A stretch of 64,000 nt of DNA from JAJZAM01 sp027391075 (GTDB taxonomy: Bacteria > Actinomycetota > Acidimicrobiia > Acidimicrobiales > Palsa-688). Below, piece by piece: positions 8,981 to 19,786 of the stretch. Within the stretch, counting starts at the first letter, position 1. Every line of letters starts with the position of its first letter. The notes beneath the pieces were generated by a model that was not told the origin of the DNA, ran no database searches, and was given only the letters and a program-made list of their open reading frames with translations. The stretch spans positions 1 through 64,000 of the forward strand of contig DAHYHI010000015.1 in the NCBI GenBank assembly GCA_027391075.1, in the 5' to 3' direction. The position numbers and the translations under genes are program-made.

Positions 8981-9958
8981 ATGAAGATGCCCTATCGCAA
9001 CCTTGGCCGTTCCGGTCTGCGCGTCAGCCTTTTGTCTTTCGGGTCGTGGGTCACGTTCGGGCCCCAGCTCGCCGGTCAGGGGGCTGCTGAATGCCTCGAG
9101 GCCGCTCATGACGCCGGCGTCAACTTCTTCGACAACGCCGAGGCGTACTCAGGTGGCGAGTCTGAGAGGATCATGGGTCAGGCCATCGCCGACCTCGGAT
9201 GGGCTCGCCACGATTACGTGATATCGACGAAGCTGTTCTGGGGCTTGCACCCTGCGGTGAACATGCGCAACACACTGAACCGCAAATACCTGCGCCAGGC
9301 TATAGAAGGCAGCCTTGAGCGTCTCGGCCTCGACTTCGTCGACCTGGTGTTCTGCCACCGCCATGACCCCCACACCCCTCTAGAAGAGACGGTTTGGGCG
9401 ATGCACGACATGGTCGAACGAGGTCAAGCGCTCTACTGGGGGACGTCAGAGTGGCCGGCTGACGAGATCCGCGCCGCGTGGGAGATCGCCGAACGCCATC
9501 ACCTTCACAAACCGGTCATGGAACAACCCCAGTACAACCTGCTAACCCGGGCAAAAGTCGAGCGCGAGTACGCTCGCTTGTACTCCGAGATTGGCCTCGG
9601 CCTGACCACGTGGAGCCCTCTATCTTCAGGGCTGCTCACCGGCAAGTACCGCGACGGGATCCCTGAAGGATCCCGGGCCGCCCTTCCGGGCTACGAGTGG
9701 TTGCGTGACCGGCTCACCGACCCGGCTGCGAACAAGGCTGTCGAGCAGTTGTCCGCCGTCGCCGAGCGTCTCGGTGCTACCCCCTCCCAGGTGGCGATCG
9801 CCTGGTGCGCCCACAACCCTCACGTGTCGACTGTGATCACCGGCGCCAGCCGCGCTGACCAGGTCCGTGACAACATGGCCGCCGTCGAAGTTCTCGACGC
9901 TCTCGACGAAGACACGATCCTCCAGCTCGAACGCGCCTTCGAAGGCATTGCTTCCTAG
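8981..9958 (+). CDS. Aldo/keto reductase, potassium-channel beta-subunit-like
   Basis: The protein has 325 residues from the ATG at 8981 (MKMPYRNLGRSGLRVS), 10 bp after menE. The aldo/keto reductase signature FFDNAEAYSGGESERIMG contains the catalytic Asp and Tyr. The Lys is in VISTKLFWG and the His in VFCHRHDP. The WSPLSSGLLTGKY motif is typical of the Kv-beta/YghZ branch, which uses NADPH. The substrate is unknown. Its last 333 bp lie antisense to the frame of the coupled membrane protein on the other strand. Confidence 0.9.
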   Translation: MKMPYRNLGRSGLRVSLLSFGSWVTFGPQLAGQGAAECLEAAHDAGVNFFDNAEAYSGGESERIMGQAIADLGWARHDYVISTKLFWGLHPAVNMRNTLNRKYLRQAIEGSLERLGLDFVDLVFCHRHDPHTPLEETVWAMHDMVERGQALYWGTSEWPADEIRAAWEIAERHHLHKPVMEQPQYNLLTRAKVEREYARLYSEIGLGLTTWSPLSSGLLTGKYRDGIPEGSRAALPGYEWLRDRLTDPAANKAVEQLSAVAERLGATPSQVAIAWCAHNPHVSTVITGASRADQVRDNMAAVEVLDALDEDTILQLERAFEGIAS

Positions 9959-10318
9959 ACGCCTCCGGCGAGACATTTTGACGGCGACGCACATCATCAC
10001 CACAACCGGGACAACTGGAGATGCGGCTACGATGACCACGTCGATTGAACCTGACGCAACCGACGCAGTAGTCGGCTTTCCTAGGACCGCGTCTCGGCTG
10101 GCGCTACCAGTCGAAGCCTGGGGATAGGTCCCGACTAAGAATCCGGTGGTCGAGACGACAGCGAGCAACCACAGGTGCCAGCGCTGGGGATTCCAGCGGG
10201 CGCCTGGTCCGCCAAATGTCGTGCCGGCTAGCGTCGGCGTCGTAGCCGCCGCGATAGCCCCGTGGCCTGAGACCACCCGACAGGATCTGTGAAGGAAAGT
10301 CCTGGCTAAACCAGTCAC
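9626..10318 (-). CDS. Small membrane protein translationally coupled to the ECF-like sigma factor; possible anti-sigma partner
   Basis: The GTG at 10318 shares a GTGA with the stop of the sigma-like gene and has a strong AAGGAGGAA site ending four bases before it. This is good evidence for translation. The protein has a hydrophobic stretch WHLWLLAVVSTTGFLVG (about residues 47-63) and a second, IDVVIVAASPVVPVVVMMCVAV, followed by SRRRR, so two membrane segments are likely. No stop occurs until 9626, so the C-terminal half runs antisense through the 3' part of the aldo/keto reductase gene. The basic, low-complexity tail may be only partly functional. No recognised family. An anti-sigma or sigma-partner role is inferred from coupling alone. 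Confidence 0.5.
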   Translation of the reverse strand: MTGLARTFLHRSCRVVSGHGAIAAATTPTLAGTTFGGPGARWNPQRWHLWLLAVVSTTGFLVGTYPQASTGSASRDAVLGKPTTASVASGSIDVVIVAASPVVPVVVMMCVAVKMSRRRRLGSNAFEGAFELEDRVFVESVENFDGGHVVTDLVSAAGAGDHSRHVRVVGAPGDRHLGGGSTETLGDGGQLLDSLVRSRVGEPVTQPLVARKGGPGSFRDPVAVLAGEQP

Positions 10319-10764
10319 AGTTCCTCCTTCGTCGCAGCCGATCTAACCGGTCGAAGTCGCAACATGCCACTTTGGATGTGAACTTTGACGGCCTCACTAG
10401 GTTCCTCCAGTATCGTAGCTATCTGATCGCGCGCAAGGCCGCCGAAGTCTGCGAGGCCGACTGCAGCTTCCTGCGTTGGCAGCTGCGATCTGCCAGACAG
10501 GCCCGCCTCTCGCAAAGCGCTCCTGTATACCGATGCCAGGAGGCTCACCCGCTGCGTCGTGCCGCAGGTGTCACGGCCTTCGCCGCGAGTCCACCACCAC
10601 ACGAACGCGTCCTGTGCAACCTGGTCGGCTTTGGGCCGTCCGAAAAGGTAGTAGGCGAAGCTGTAGACCGCTCGGGCGTGCGCTTCGTAAACGTCAGAGA
10701 GGCCCCTCAGGCTCCCGGGCGGAGCCCGCCAGCTCCCCGGAACGGGTGAGGCTCGGGATGCCAT
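10315..10764 (-). CDS. Degenerate ECF-type RNA polymerase sigma factor
   Basis: A sigma-70 region 2-like segment lies at about residues 19-60 (YEAHARAVYSFAYYLFG then AQDAFVWWW). A region 4-like helix-turn-helix lies near 108-140 (GLARDQIATILEEPSEAVKVH). The protein is 149 residues from the ATG at 10764. Longer starts would overlap the divergent DUF255 gene. The match is recognisable but weak: the region 2 promoter-melting residues are poorly kept, and the linker holds two Gln/Ser-rich stretches. The stop overlaps the start of the coupled membrane-protein gene. It may be a SigK- or SigE-like accessory factor, or a sigma-derived regulator. Confidence 0.68.
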   Translation of the reverse strand: MASRASPVPGSWRAPPGSLRGLSDVYEAHARAVYSFAYYLFGRPKADQVAQDAFVWWWTRGEGRDTCGTTQRVSLLASVYRSALREAGLSGRSQLPTQEAAVGLADFGGLARDQIATILEEPSEAVKVHIQSGMLRLRPVRSAATKEEL

Positions 10765-10860
10765 TTCGATTGTGCGCCGAGGAGCCGTCCACGGAGGAGG
10801 GCCCTTCCCACGGATGAACCGGGGCCGGATGTCGCTGGAACTACCGCTAGGTTGGGAGGG

Positions 10861-12963
<2,103 letters not shown>

Positions 12964-12968
12964 AGATC

Positions 12969-13703
12969 GTGACATCCACCTCTGCCCTCGAAAGGTTGTT
13001 GATCACCGACAAGGTCAGGCCGTCGTCGTTCGGGGCTGCGGTCACCGCACCTGACTACCGTCCTGTAATTAAGGAGATGCCCCGAGTCAGGGTAGACGCG
13101 GGAGTCACTCTACGCCTCGTCGTCTTGTCCAGCGACGAGCGCCACTGCACTGGTATCGACGTCGAGTCGGGCACGCTCGTCCGGGGGTGGGCGACCGAAC
13201 CTTTCGAGGCAGCCTTATCCATCTACGACGTGGTCGAGGTGACCATCGCCGGCAGCGGCAGCGCCGACGTCCTGCCCGACCCGGCACAGCCCGAGGCGGT
13301 GGTGATCGAAGCGCAACCCGAAGCCATCGACAGGCTAACTGGACGACGCTGCGAGAAGATGCTGCGAGCGTTGCTGCACCCTAAAGACAGGCCCCTGCTC
13401 AACAACCCATCGACGGCTATACCTTTCTGGGAGCGCCGCAGTGACCATCCCTCGGTTGCCGTCGTCGACCCAGGCGGGTCCGTGACTTTCTCACGTCAAG
13501 GTTCTTACCTCGCCTGCGTGTTCGACTGGCAGGGCCATCGGCGGGAACTTCCCTGCTTGGACCGCAAGATTGCGGGCCAGATGGACCGGGCCGGGATGAA
13601 ACGTATGATGGCACCGAAAGGCAGCCGGCTGCTCGTCGCTTTCACCCCTCCCATCGAAGGGCGATGCCACAAGGTCGTGGAATCGCTGCTACCAAGACCC
13701 TGA
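12969..13703 (+). CDS. Conserved-looking protein of unknown function, 244 residues
   Basis: The frame starts with a GTG at 12969, five bases after the DUF255 stop, and has the codon use of its neighbours, so it is probably real and co-transcribed with that gene. The protein is soluble, with no signal peptide or membrane segment. It has an N-terminal half rich in beta-strand-like Val/Asp/Glu patterns and a basic C-terminal half. I recognise no family. It converges on the gene at 13712, eight bases away. Confidence 0.75.
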   Translation: MTSTSALERLLITDKVRPSSFGAAVTAPDYRPVIKEMPRVRVDAGVTLRLVVLSSDERHCTGIDVESGTLVRGWATEPFEAALSIYDVVEVTIAGSGSADVLPDPAQPEAVVIEAQPEAIDRLTGRRCEKMLRALLHPKDRPLLNNPSTAIPFWERRSDHPSVAVVDPGGSVTFSRQGSYLACVFDWQGHRRELPCLDRKIAGQMDRAGMKRMMAPKGSRLLVAFTPPIEGRCHKVVESLLPRP

Positions 13704-13711
13704 AAGTTGTG

Positions 13712-14383
13712 CTAACCGGAGTATTTCGCGGCCAAGTCTTCAGCCATCGCCCAGCCGAAGGCGATCAGGACGTCTCGGCGTACCGGATCTAGCGGCCCCA
13801 TCAACTCAGCTACCTCGGCATCGATATTGCTGGGATCGTCAACTTCGAAATCGAAAACACCCACAGGACTGCCGTCCCCGCAGACCACGAAGGACCGGTC
13901 GTCTATGCGGCCCTCCGCCCCAAAGCGCTTCGCAAGACGCCTACTCCAGGCTCTCTCCTCACCGGTCGGCTTGTGTCCAGGCCTGGGGCAGATGTCCTGG
14001 AAGCTGGCGAAGGTCGCGAAAGCTCCGGGATTAATGAAACGAGTGCCGATAAGCACGTCCTCATCGGGGAAAGCCAGTACCGCCTTGTGAAGCTGTGCTG
14101 CTCTTATCTCCTCCAAGACCTCCGCAGCGCCGGGACCTCTGCCTACCGAAGCCAACCCCCATAGCACGCAGGGGGTGCCTCCTATCCGCTCTAATGTGCA
14201 GAAGGAAAAGCCACGAAGACTGCCGGCGTCCCTCACCTGGGTTATGAGAACCCAGGCTTCGGGTTGCTTGGATATGAGCCCGATGTCGAACCCGGCAGGA
14301 CCGTCAGTCACGAGGTCAGCCATCTCGGCCAGCTCGGCGTCCGAAAGTGCGGTGCAGTCCTTCGTTTCCGCTTCAAGTTTCAT
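13712..14383 (-). CDS. Protein of unknown function, 223 residues
   Basis: The frame begins at an ATG at 14383 (MKLEAETKDCTALSDAEL) and is soluble, acidic and without signal or membrane segments. The middle part (about residues 40-115) has an alternating strand/helix pattern, and GFSFCTLERIGGTPCVLWGL faintly recalls an acetyltransferase-like (GNAT) sheet. I cannot show the acetyl-CoA loop, so no function is given. It lies downstream of dnaE on the same strand, separated by a perfect hairpin. Confidence 0.75.
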   Translation of the reverse strand: MKLEAETKDCTALSDAELAEMADLVTDGPAGFDIGLISKQPEAWVLITQVRDAGSLRGFSFCTLERIGGTPCVLWGLASVGRGPGAAEVLEEIRAAQLHKAVLAFPDEDVLIGTRFINPGAFATFASFQDICPRPGHKPTGEERAWSRRLAKRFGAEGRIDDRSFVVCGDGSPVGVFDFEVDDPSNIDAEVAELMGPLDPVRRDVLIAFGWAMAEDLAAKYSG

Positions 14384-14458
14384 GCGTAGATCGTTCTCCT
14401 CACCCGCTGTCCTCCGCTGGACCAGTTTAGGCCGTCCGGACGCAGTAGCGAAACCGCC

Positions 14459-14477
14459 AGGCCTGCAATGCAGGCCT
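14459..14477. terminator. Perfect 9-bp inverted repeat downstream of dnaE
   Basis: AGGCCTGCA and TGCAGGCCT flank a single base, 23 bp after the dnaE stop and before the next minus-strand gene. It is GC-rich and could act as a transcription terminator or processing hairpin, but no T-run follows on either strand. The flanks look slightly tRNA-like, but no cloverleaf forms. Confidence 0.35.
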
Positions 14478-14499
14478 GCAACCGTTCAGCTGCGCCACC

Positions 14500-17400
14500 T
14501 CAGCCGGAGCTCAGGCAGTTCGCCCCGAGCAGCTCGCGCAGTTCGGCGGCGAGACCGCCAGAGCGATCAACCCAGAACTGCGGGCCCAATCTGATGCACT
14601 TATCCCCTACGTGCAGGAACACCGGGGATACGCCCGGGTGGCCACTGAGAACGCCTTTCAAACGCGCGACACGGTCCTCGCTCAAAGCTTGCAGGGGTAA
14701 GTTCAGATGGAGTGGCTCAACGTCGTCGTCTCGGATCTCGACCCTCTCCACGTCGAGGCATATCAGCTTCGGAGTCTCCTCCCGCTGGTCGAGACGGCCT
14801 TTCACGACAATGACTGCGTCGTCTGCGAGCAGGTGACCGACAGCGGCCATCGTCTTGGGGAAAACCCAGACCTCGATCGACGAGGAAAGGTCCTCCAAAG
14901 TAAAGGTGGCCATCATGTCGCCGCGCTTGGTGTACTTGCGGACAAGACCGGTGACGACCCCTCCGATGCAGCGAGCCTCGCCGTCACGACCCCTGAAGCC
15001 CGCCACCCGGCCAACGGTCTCGCCCGCTACTTCCCGCCCCGCCTGCTCGCGAAGCTCGGCGATGCCAACGTCGCACCTACGGGCCAGGGTCGCTTCGAGA
15101 CCCTTGAGGGGATGGTCCGAAAGGTAAAGGCCGAGCATCTCCTTCTCGAAGGCCAATCGAGTCGCCTTGTCGAAATCTTGGTCGGGGATATCGATCCTGG
15201 CGTCGTCGAACACCGCCGTCTGCGCTCCGAGGTCACCGAAGAGGCTCATAACCCCCTGGTCGGCTTCTCGGCGCCGAGCGAGGGTGCGGTCGATGACCGA
15301 CTCGTATACGAGCATAAGACCCTGGCGAGGATGGCCAAGAGAGTCGAAAGCCCCCGCCTTTATCAACGACTCTACGGTTCGCTTGTTGAGTACCGCCGGG
15401 TCTACTCGCGAGCAGAAGTCGTAGAAGTCGCTGAAAGCGCCCCCTTCTCGTCGTTCTGCGATGATCCGCTCGACGAGGCCCTCCCCGACATTACGAATGG
15501 CGGAAAGCCCGAACGGTATGACCCATCGGTTCACCCCCTTGGGGTCGGTTACCTGAGTAGCGGCGAACTCTGACGTGGCCACGTTGATATCGGGGACCAG
15601 CACCTCTATGCCCTGCGAGCGGCACTCGGCGAGGTAGACGGCCGTCTTGTCCTTGTCGTCTTTGACACTGGTCAGCAGGGCGGCAAGGTACTGGGCTGGG
15701 AAGTTTGCCTTGAGCCAAGCCGTCTGGTAGCTGACGAAACCGTATCCGAAAGCGTGACTCCGGTTGAAGCCGTAGTCAGCGAAGGGTTCGATGATGTCGA
15801 AGAGCATCTTGCCGACGCCACGGCCATATCCGTTTGCCTCGCAGCCCTCCTCGAACTTCTCGCGTTCTTTCGCCATCACCTCCCGGATTTTCTTTCCGGC
15901 GGCCTTCCTCAGGTTGTCGGCTTCGGCGAGGCTGTAGCCGGCGAACTTGGTCGCTAGAAGCATCATCTGCTCCTGGTAGATGCAAAGCCCGTAGGTGTTT
16001 CCCAGCACCTCCTCCATGTCAGGATGCTGGTAGACGACCGGCTTACGCCCGTTCTTCCGGTCGGCGTAGTCGTTATGCATGTTCGCGGCCATCGGCCCGG
16101 GCCGGTATAGCGCCACGAGCGCAGCCACGTCTTCGAACTCGGTCGGCGCAAGCGATCTCACCAGGTTGCGCATCGGACCGCCTTCGAGCTGAAACACCCC
16201 GATGGTGTCAGCCCGCTGCAACATCTCGAAGACCTTCGGGTCGTCGAGAGGCACCCGGTCTATGTCGGGCCTGGAACCGGTTGTCGCGTCGATCAGGTCC
16301 AGCGCCCGTTCGATCACCGACAGGTTTCGCAACCCGAGAAAGTCCATCTTCAACAGGCCGAGTTCCTCGACCCCGTGCATTTCGTACTGGGTGACGATAG
16401 GGGCGTCTTCGACTCTGCCGCCAGGTTCAGGCTTGCGCTGGATGGGCAGGTGATCGGTGAGTGGATCTCCAGAAATGACCACCGCGGCTGCGTGGATACC
16501 GTCCTGGCGGCGCATTCCCTCGAGGCCTCTCGCTACCTCGACGACTTTCGCTGCGTCCGGATCCACCGCCACCAACTCGCGCAGCTCGGCCGCCTGCTTG
16601 AAGCCGTCCGAGTACTTGGGTGTCTCCTCCAGGCACGCCCACAAAGGGGTGTCTCTCCCCATCACCAAGGGTGGCATCAGCTTGGCTATCCGGTCCCCGA
16701 GGCCATATGGGTAGCCCAGGACTCTAGCTGCGTCACGTACGGCGGCACGAGCCTTGATAGTCGAGAACGTGACGATTTGCGCCACCCGGTCCCATCCGTA
16801 GCGCTCGGCTGCGTAGCGGATCATCTCCGAGCGGAAGCGCTCGTCGAAGTCCATGTCTATGTCGGGCATCTGCTTACGGCCCGGGTTCAAGAAGCGCTCG
16901 AAGAGTAGTTGGTATCGGATTGGGTCCAAGTCGACGATGCGTAGGCAGTAGGCGACACAGCAGCCCGCCGCGCTACCACGCCCTGGGCCGACGCGAATGC
17001 CGTTCTCCCTGGCGTGGCGGATGAGATCCCACACGACGAGGAAATAGTCCGAGAAGCCCATGTCCGATATGACCGCCAGCTCGTAGTCCAGGCGCTGCGC
17101 CGCCTCGGCTGGCAGCGGGTCTCCGTAGCGCTGCTTAGCCCCTTCTAGGCTGAGATGACGCAGATAGGCGTCGGCGTCGGCGAAAGTCTCCGGACGGGGG
17201 AACGACGGAAGCTGTGGCCTACCGAACGTTATCTCGACGTCAGCCCGCTCGGCGATCCAAAGGGTGTTGTCGCAAGCCTCGGGAAGCTCCGCGAACAGGG
17301 CGCGCATCTCCGCGGCGCTTTTCAGATAGTGCTCGTCACCGTGGAACTTGAAACGCTTGGGATCGTCTTTCACCGACCCTGTCTGCACGCAGAGGAGAGC

Positions 17401-18099
17401 GTCGTGGGCTTCGGCGTCCGAGCGTGACACGTAGTGGCTGTCGTTGGTAGCGAGCAGTGGTGCCCCTATACGCTTCGCAAGCTCTACCAGCTTCGGGTTG
17501 GTCCGTCGCTGCTCGGGAAGCCCGTGGTCTTGTAACTCGACGAACAGCGACTGCCTTCCGAAGATGTCCTGTAACCGGGCAGCCAGCTTGACGGCCCGCT
17601 CGGTGTCGTCGCGAAGAAGCGCCTGTAGGACCACCCCGCCCAGGCAGCCGGTGGTAGCTATTAGACCTTCGTGGTAACGCTCCAGAAGCTCCCAGTCGCA
17701 TCGAGGTTTGTAAAAATAGCCTTCGAGGTAGGCGTCGGAGGAGAGTTTGAGCAGGTTCTTATAGCCGGTTCCCGTCTCGGCTAAGAGCGTAAGGTGGTAG
17801 TAGAGCTTCTCTCCTGTCTCACCCTCGCCTCCCCCGTCGTCGATACGGCCCCGCCGCACCGGTCGCTCGAAGCGCGACTCCCCGGCCATGTAGGCCTCGG
17901 TCCCTATGATCGGCTTAATCCCCGCTTCACGGGCAGCCTTATAGAAGTCGAGAACGCCGTACATGTTCCCGTGGTCGGTTATGCCGATGGCCGGCTGACC
18001 GTCCCGGACGGCGCTTGCTATCACATCGGGGACGCGCGCCGCCCCGTCGAGCATTGAGAACTCGGTGTGCTGATGAAGATGGGTGAAAGACGCTCCCAC
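14500..18099 (-). CDS. dnaE: DNA polymerase III alpha subunit (DnaE)
   Basis: This is the replicative polymerase, 1199 residues. The PHP domain starts at once with HLHQHTEFSMLDG and GITDHGNMYG. The polymerase aspartates lie in QMPDIDMDFDERF. The C-terminal OB-fold and tail (KYTKRGDMMATFTLEDLSS) are present. I chose the GTG at 18099 (VGASFTHLHQHTEFS), because DnaE proteins begin just before this motif and a longer start would overlap bpa. The gene lies 13 bp downstream of bpa on the same strand. Confidence 0.96.
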   Translation of the reverse strand: MGASFTHLHQHTEFSMLDGAARVPDVIASAVRDGQPAIGITDHGNMYGVLDFYKAAREAGIKPIIGTEAYMAGESRFERPVRRGRIDDGGGEGETGEKLYYHLTLLAETGTGYKNLLKLSSDAYLEGYFYKPRCDWELLERYHEGLIATTGCLGGVVLQALLRDDTERAVKLAARLQDIFGRQSLFVELQDHGLPEQRRTNPKLVELAKRIGAPLLATNDSHYVSRSDAEAHDALLCVQTGSVKDDPKRFKFHGDEHYLKSAAEMRALFAELPEACDNTLWIAERADVEITFGRPQLPSFPRPETFADADAYLRHLSLEGAKQRYGDPLPAEAAQRLDYELAVISDMGFSDYFLVVWDLIRHARENGIRVGPGRGSAAGCCVAYCLRIVDLDPIRYQLLFERFLNPGRKQMPDIDMDFDERFRSEMIRYAAERYGWDRVAQIVTFSTIKARAAVRDAARVLGYPYGLGDRIAKLMPPLVMGRDTPLWACLEETPKYSDGFKQAAELRELVAVDPDAAKVVEVARGLEGMRRQDGIHAAAVVISGDPLTDHLPIQRKPEPGGRVEDAPIVTQYEMHGVEELGLLKMDFLGLRNLSVIERALDLIDATTGSRPDIDRVPLDDPKVFEMLQRADTIGVFQLEGGPMRNLVRSLAPTEFEDVAALVALYRPGPMAANMHNDYADRKNGRKPVVYQHPDMEEVLGNTYGLCIYQEQMMLLATKFAGYSLAEADNLRKAAGKKIREVMAKEREKFEEGCEANGYGRGVGKMLFDIIEPFADYGFNRSHAFGYGFVSYQTAWLKANFPAQYLAALLTSVKDDKDKTAVYLAECRSQGIEVLVPDINVATSEFAATQVTDPKGVNRWVIPFGLSAIRNVGEGLVERIIAERREGGAFSDFYDFCSRVDPAVLNKRTVESLIKAGAFDSLGHPRQGLMLVYESVIDRTLARRREADQGVMSLFGDLGAQTAVFDDARIDIPDQDFDKATRLAFEKEMLGLYLSDHPLKGLEATLARRCDVGIAELREQAGREVAGETVGRVAGFRGRDGEARCIGGVVTGLVRKYTKRGDMMATFTLEDLSSSIEVWVFPKTMAAVGHLLADDAVIVVKGRLDQREETPKLICLDVERVEIRDDDVEPLHLNLPLQALSEDRVARLKGVLSGHPGVSPVFLHVGDKCIRLGPQFWVDRSGGLAAELRELLGANCLSSG

Positions 18100-18112
18100 G
18101 ACTTCCGGTCGC

Positions 18113-18604
18113 CTACAGGTAGATCCCGCTGCGGGGCGCCTCGTCGGGCGAACCAGCGGGAAGACTACGCTGGCGCATCTGCTCCAGCTGGGCCCGTGCC
18201 GCCATCTGCTGGGCAAACAGGGTCGCCTGAATACCATGGAACAGCCCTTCCAGCCATCCCACCAGCTGGGCCTGAGCTACGCGCAGTTCGGCGTCGCTAG
18301 GCACTTCCCCCGGGCCGAACGGCGACGACAGCCTTGCGAGCTCGTCCCTCAAGTCAGCGGAAAGTCCCTCAGACAGCTCAGCGACGGAAGTGTCGTAGAT
18401 CTCCCGCAGACGCGTCCTGGACGCGTCGTCTAGGGGAGCCTGGCGGACCTCCTCGAGGAGTTGTTTGATCATCGACCCGATCCGCATCACTTTGGCAGGC
18501 TGCTCCACCGACTCCGAGGAGCCTTCCAGCCGTTCGACGCCGGGATCCTCCCCAACCACGAAGACCTTGTCTGACACCGGCTCTGGGATCTCTGAGTTTG
18601 TCAT
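18113..18604 (-). CDS. bpa: Bacterial proteasome activator (Bpa/PafE)
   Basis: The 163-residue protein closely resembles the actinobacterial ring-shaped activator that opens the 20S proteasome without ATP. The recognised core runs from VEQPAKVMRIGSMIKQLLEE (residues 33-52) through APSDAEL-like and AQAQLVGWLEGLFHGIQ segments to QQMAARAQLEQMRQ. The C-terminus ends in I-Y-L, a hydrophobic-Tyr-X (HbYX) motif of the kind that docks into the proteasome alpha-ring. It implies that prcA/prcB genes exist elsewhere in the genome. It sits between the phosphodiesterase gene and dnaE. Confidence 0.93.
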   Translation of the reverse strand: MTNSEIPEPVSDKVFVVGEDPGVERLEGSSESVEQPAKVMRIGSMIKQLLEEVRQAPLDDASRTRLREIYDTSVAELSEGLSADLRDELARLSSPFGPGEVPSDAELRVAQAQLVGWLEGLFHGIQATLFAQQMAARAQLEQMRQRSLPAGSPDEAPRSGIYL

Positions 18605-18609
18605 AGCCC

Positions 18610-19761
18610 CTACAGTCTGCCGCGACTGCCGACGAGGGGCACGAACATCTCAGCCGGCGTCAGCGAACCGTGCCTACAGACCAGCTTTCGGCTCTCCGGC
18701 GAGTCGCCCGGCTCGACGAAAGCCACCGGATCGAACGCCGCCATGGCGACATCGCCCAGTCTAGAGCGACTGACCCGACTCATTTCTCCTCCCAGCCAAC
18801 CTTGAGCGATCACCTCTTCGAGGGTAACGACCCACGCCTGGTGGCCGAACCTGGACTTGAGCGTCGCCGAGAGGCGCTCGGCTGCGGCCGGGGCCGCATC
18901 GGACGCGTGAAACCACCTAAAGCGGGCCTCGCCGGAACTGAACGCCACCCCGTCGATGCTGGCCGGGTCGACCTCGACAAGGTTCGAGCCGACGCTAACT
19001 TGACCGTGATCGGCCGTTACAACCAGTGCGGCGCTCTTCGGGAGCACCTCGAGCAGGTCGCCTACCACCCGGTCCAAAGCGACGAGCTCTGCGTCATAGT
19101 GCTCTCCGAAACCTTTCATGTGAGCGATCCTGTCGACCCCGTCGTAATAGGCGTACACGAATTTCTCCCCACTCTCCACCAGGTGCCTGACGTCGACAGC
19201 CATTCCCGATGCCTGATGCCAGCCGACCTGACGTGCGCCGCGCTGGTGGGCGACAGTAAAGCCGGTCCCAACGAAGTCAGCCTTGCTGACCACGGGAACG
19301 TCGGCCCCGCCGAAAGGAGCGCAGCTCTGAAAGCTGACCGGGTCCACGTAGGACCTTGCGTCTCCCGCCTTCGTCCTCCAGCGAAGGACGTTCATAACCT
19401 CCGGCCCACCCGGCCCAGCGACGACGACCTTGTAGCCCACGACCCCGTGAATAGACGGCGGAGCCCCTACCACGAGCGACGTTAGGGCCGCCGCCGTGGT
19501 GCTCGGTGCAACCGTGGTGATCGGCCTGCCTTCTAGGGCCGCCAGGTTCTCGAGCATTACCAGACGCTCCGAGAGTTGCAGCCATCCAAGACCATCGACG
19601 ACGAGAAGAACGACCTGCTCGGCCCCAAGCGCTGCACGGGGAAGCCAACCCGGACGCTCTGGGGAGTTCGACAGCAACGCCGGCACCACCCCGGCGAGGT
19701 TCGCCCCTAGATAATCGGGTATGACCGCGGCCGGCACGTGGGTCTGTATCAGGGTCACCAC
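18610..19761 (-). CDS. Alkaline-phosphatase-superfamily phosphodiesterase/nucleotide pyrophosphatase
   Basis: The 383-residue protein has the superfamily metal-site motifs VVLLVVDGLGW (about residues 50-60), the nucleophile region TTVAPSTTAAALTSL, the YYDGVDRIAHMKGFGEHY segment and VVTADHGQV. This matches the type I phosphodiesterase/pyrophosphatase family. No signal peptide is evident, so it is probably cytoplasmic, and the substrate is unknown. It is five bases upstream of bpa and divergent from the Rrf2 gene. Confidence 0.88.
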   Translation of the reverse strand: MVTLIQTHVPAAVIPDYLGANLAGVVPALLSNSPERPGWLPRAALGAEQVVLLVVDGLGWLQLSERLVMLENLAALEGRPITTVAPSTTAAALTSLVVGAPPSIHGVVGYKVVVAGPGGPEVMNVLRWRTKAGDARSYVDPVSFQSCAPFGGADVPVVSKADFVGTGFTVAHQRGARQVGWHQASGMAVDVRHLVESGEKFVYAYYDGVDRIAHMKGFGEHYDAELVALDRVVGDLLEVLPKSAALVVTADHGQVSVGSNLVEVDPASIDGVAFSSGEARFRWFHASDAAPAAAERLSATLKSRFGHQAWVVTLEEVIAQGWLGGEMSRVSRSRLGDVAMAAFDPVAFVEPGDSPESRKLVCRHGSLTPAEMFVPLVGSRGRL

Positions 19762-19786
19762 ACCACCCTAGAGCTACGATGGGACG

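Noticed and set aside
14420..14510. A tRNA-like stretch on the minus strand with TGGCGCAGCTG and a strong stem-loop
   Set aside because: The apparent anticodon loop would have C instead of U33, no T-arm with TTCNANNCC exists, and no acceptor stem closes. The 19-nt palindrome alone explains the signal.
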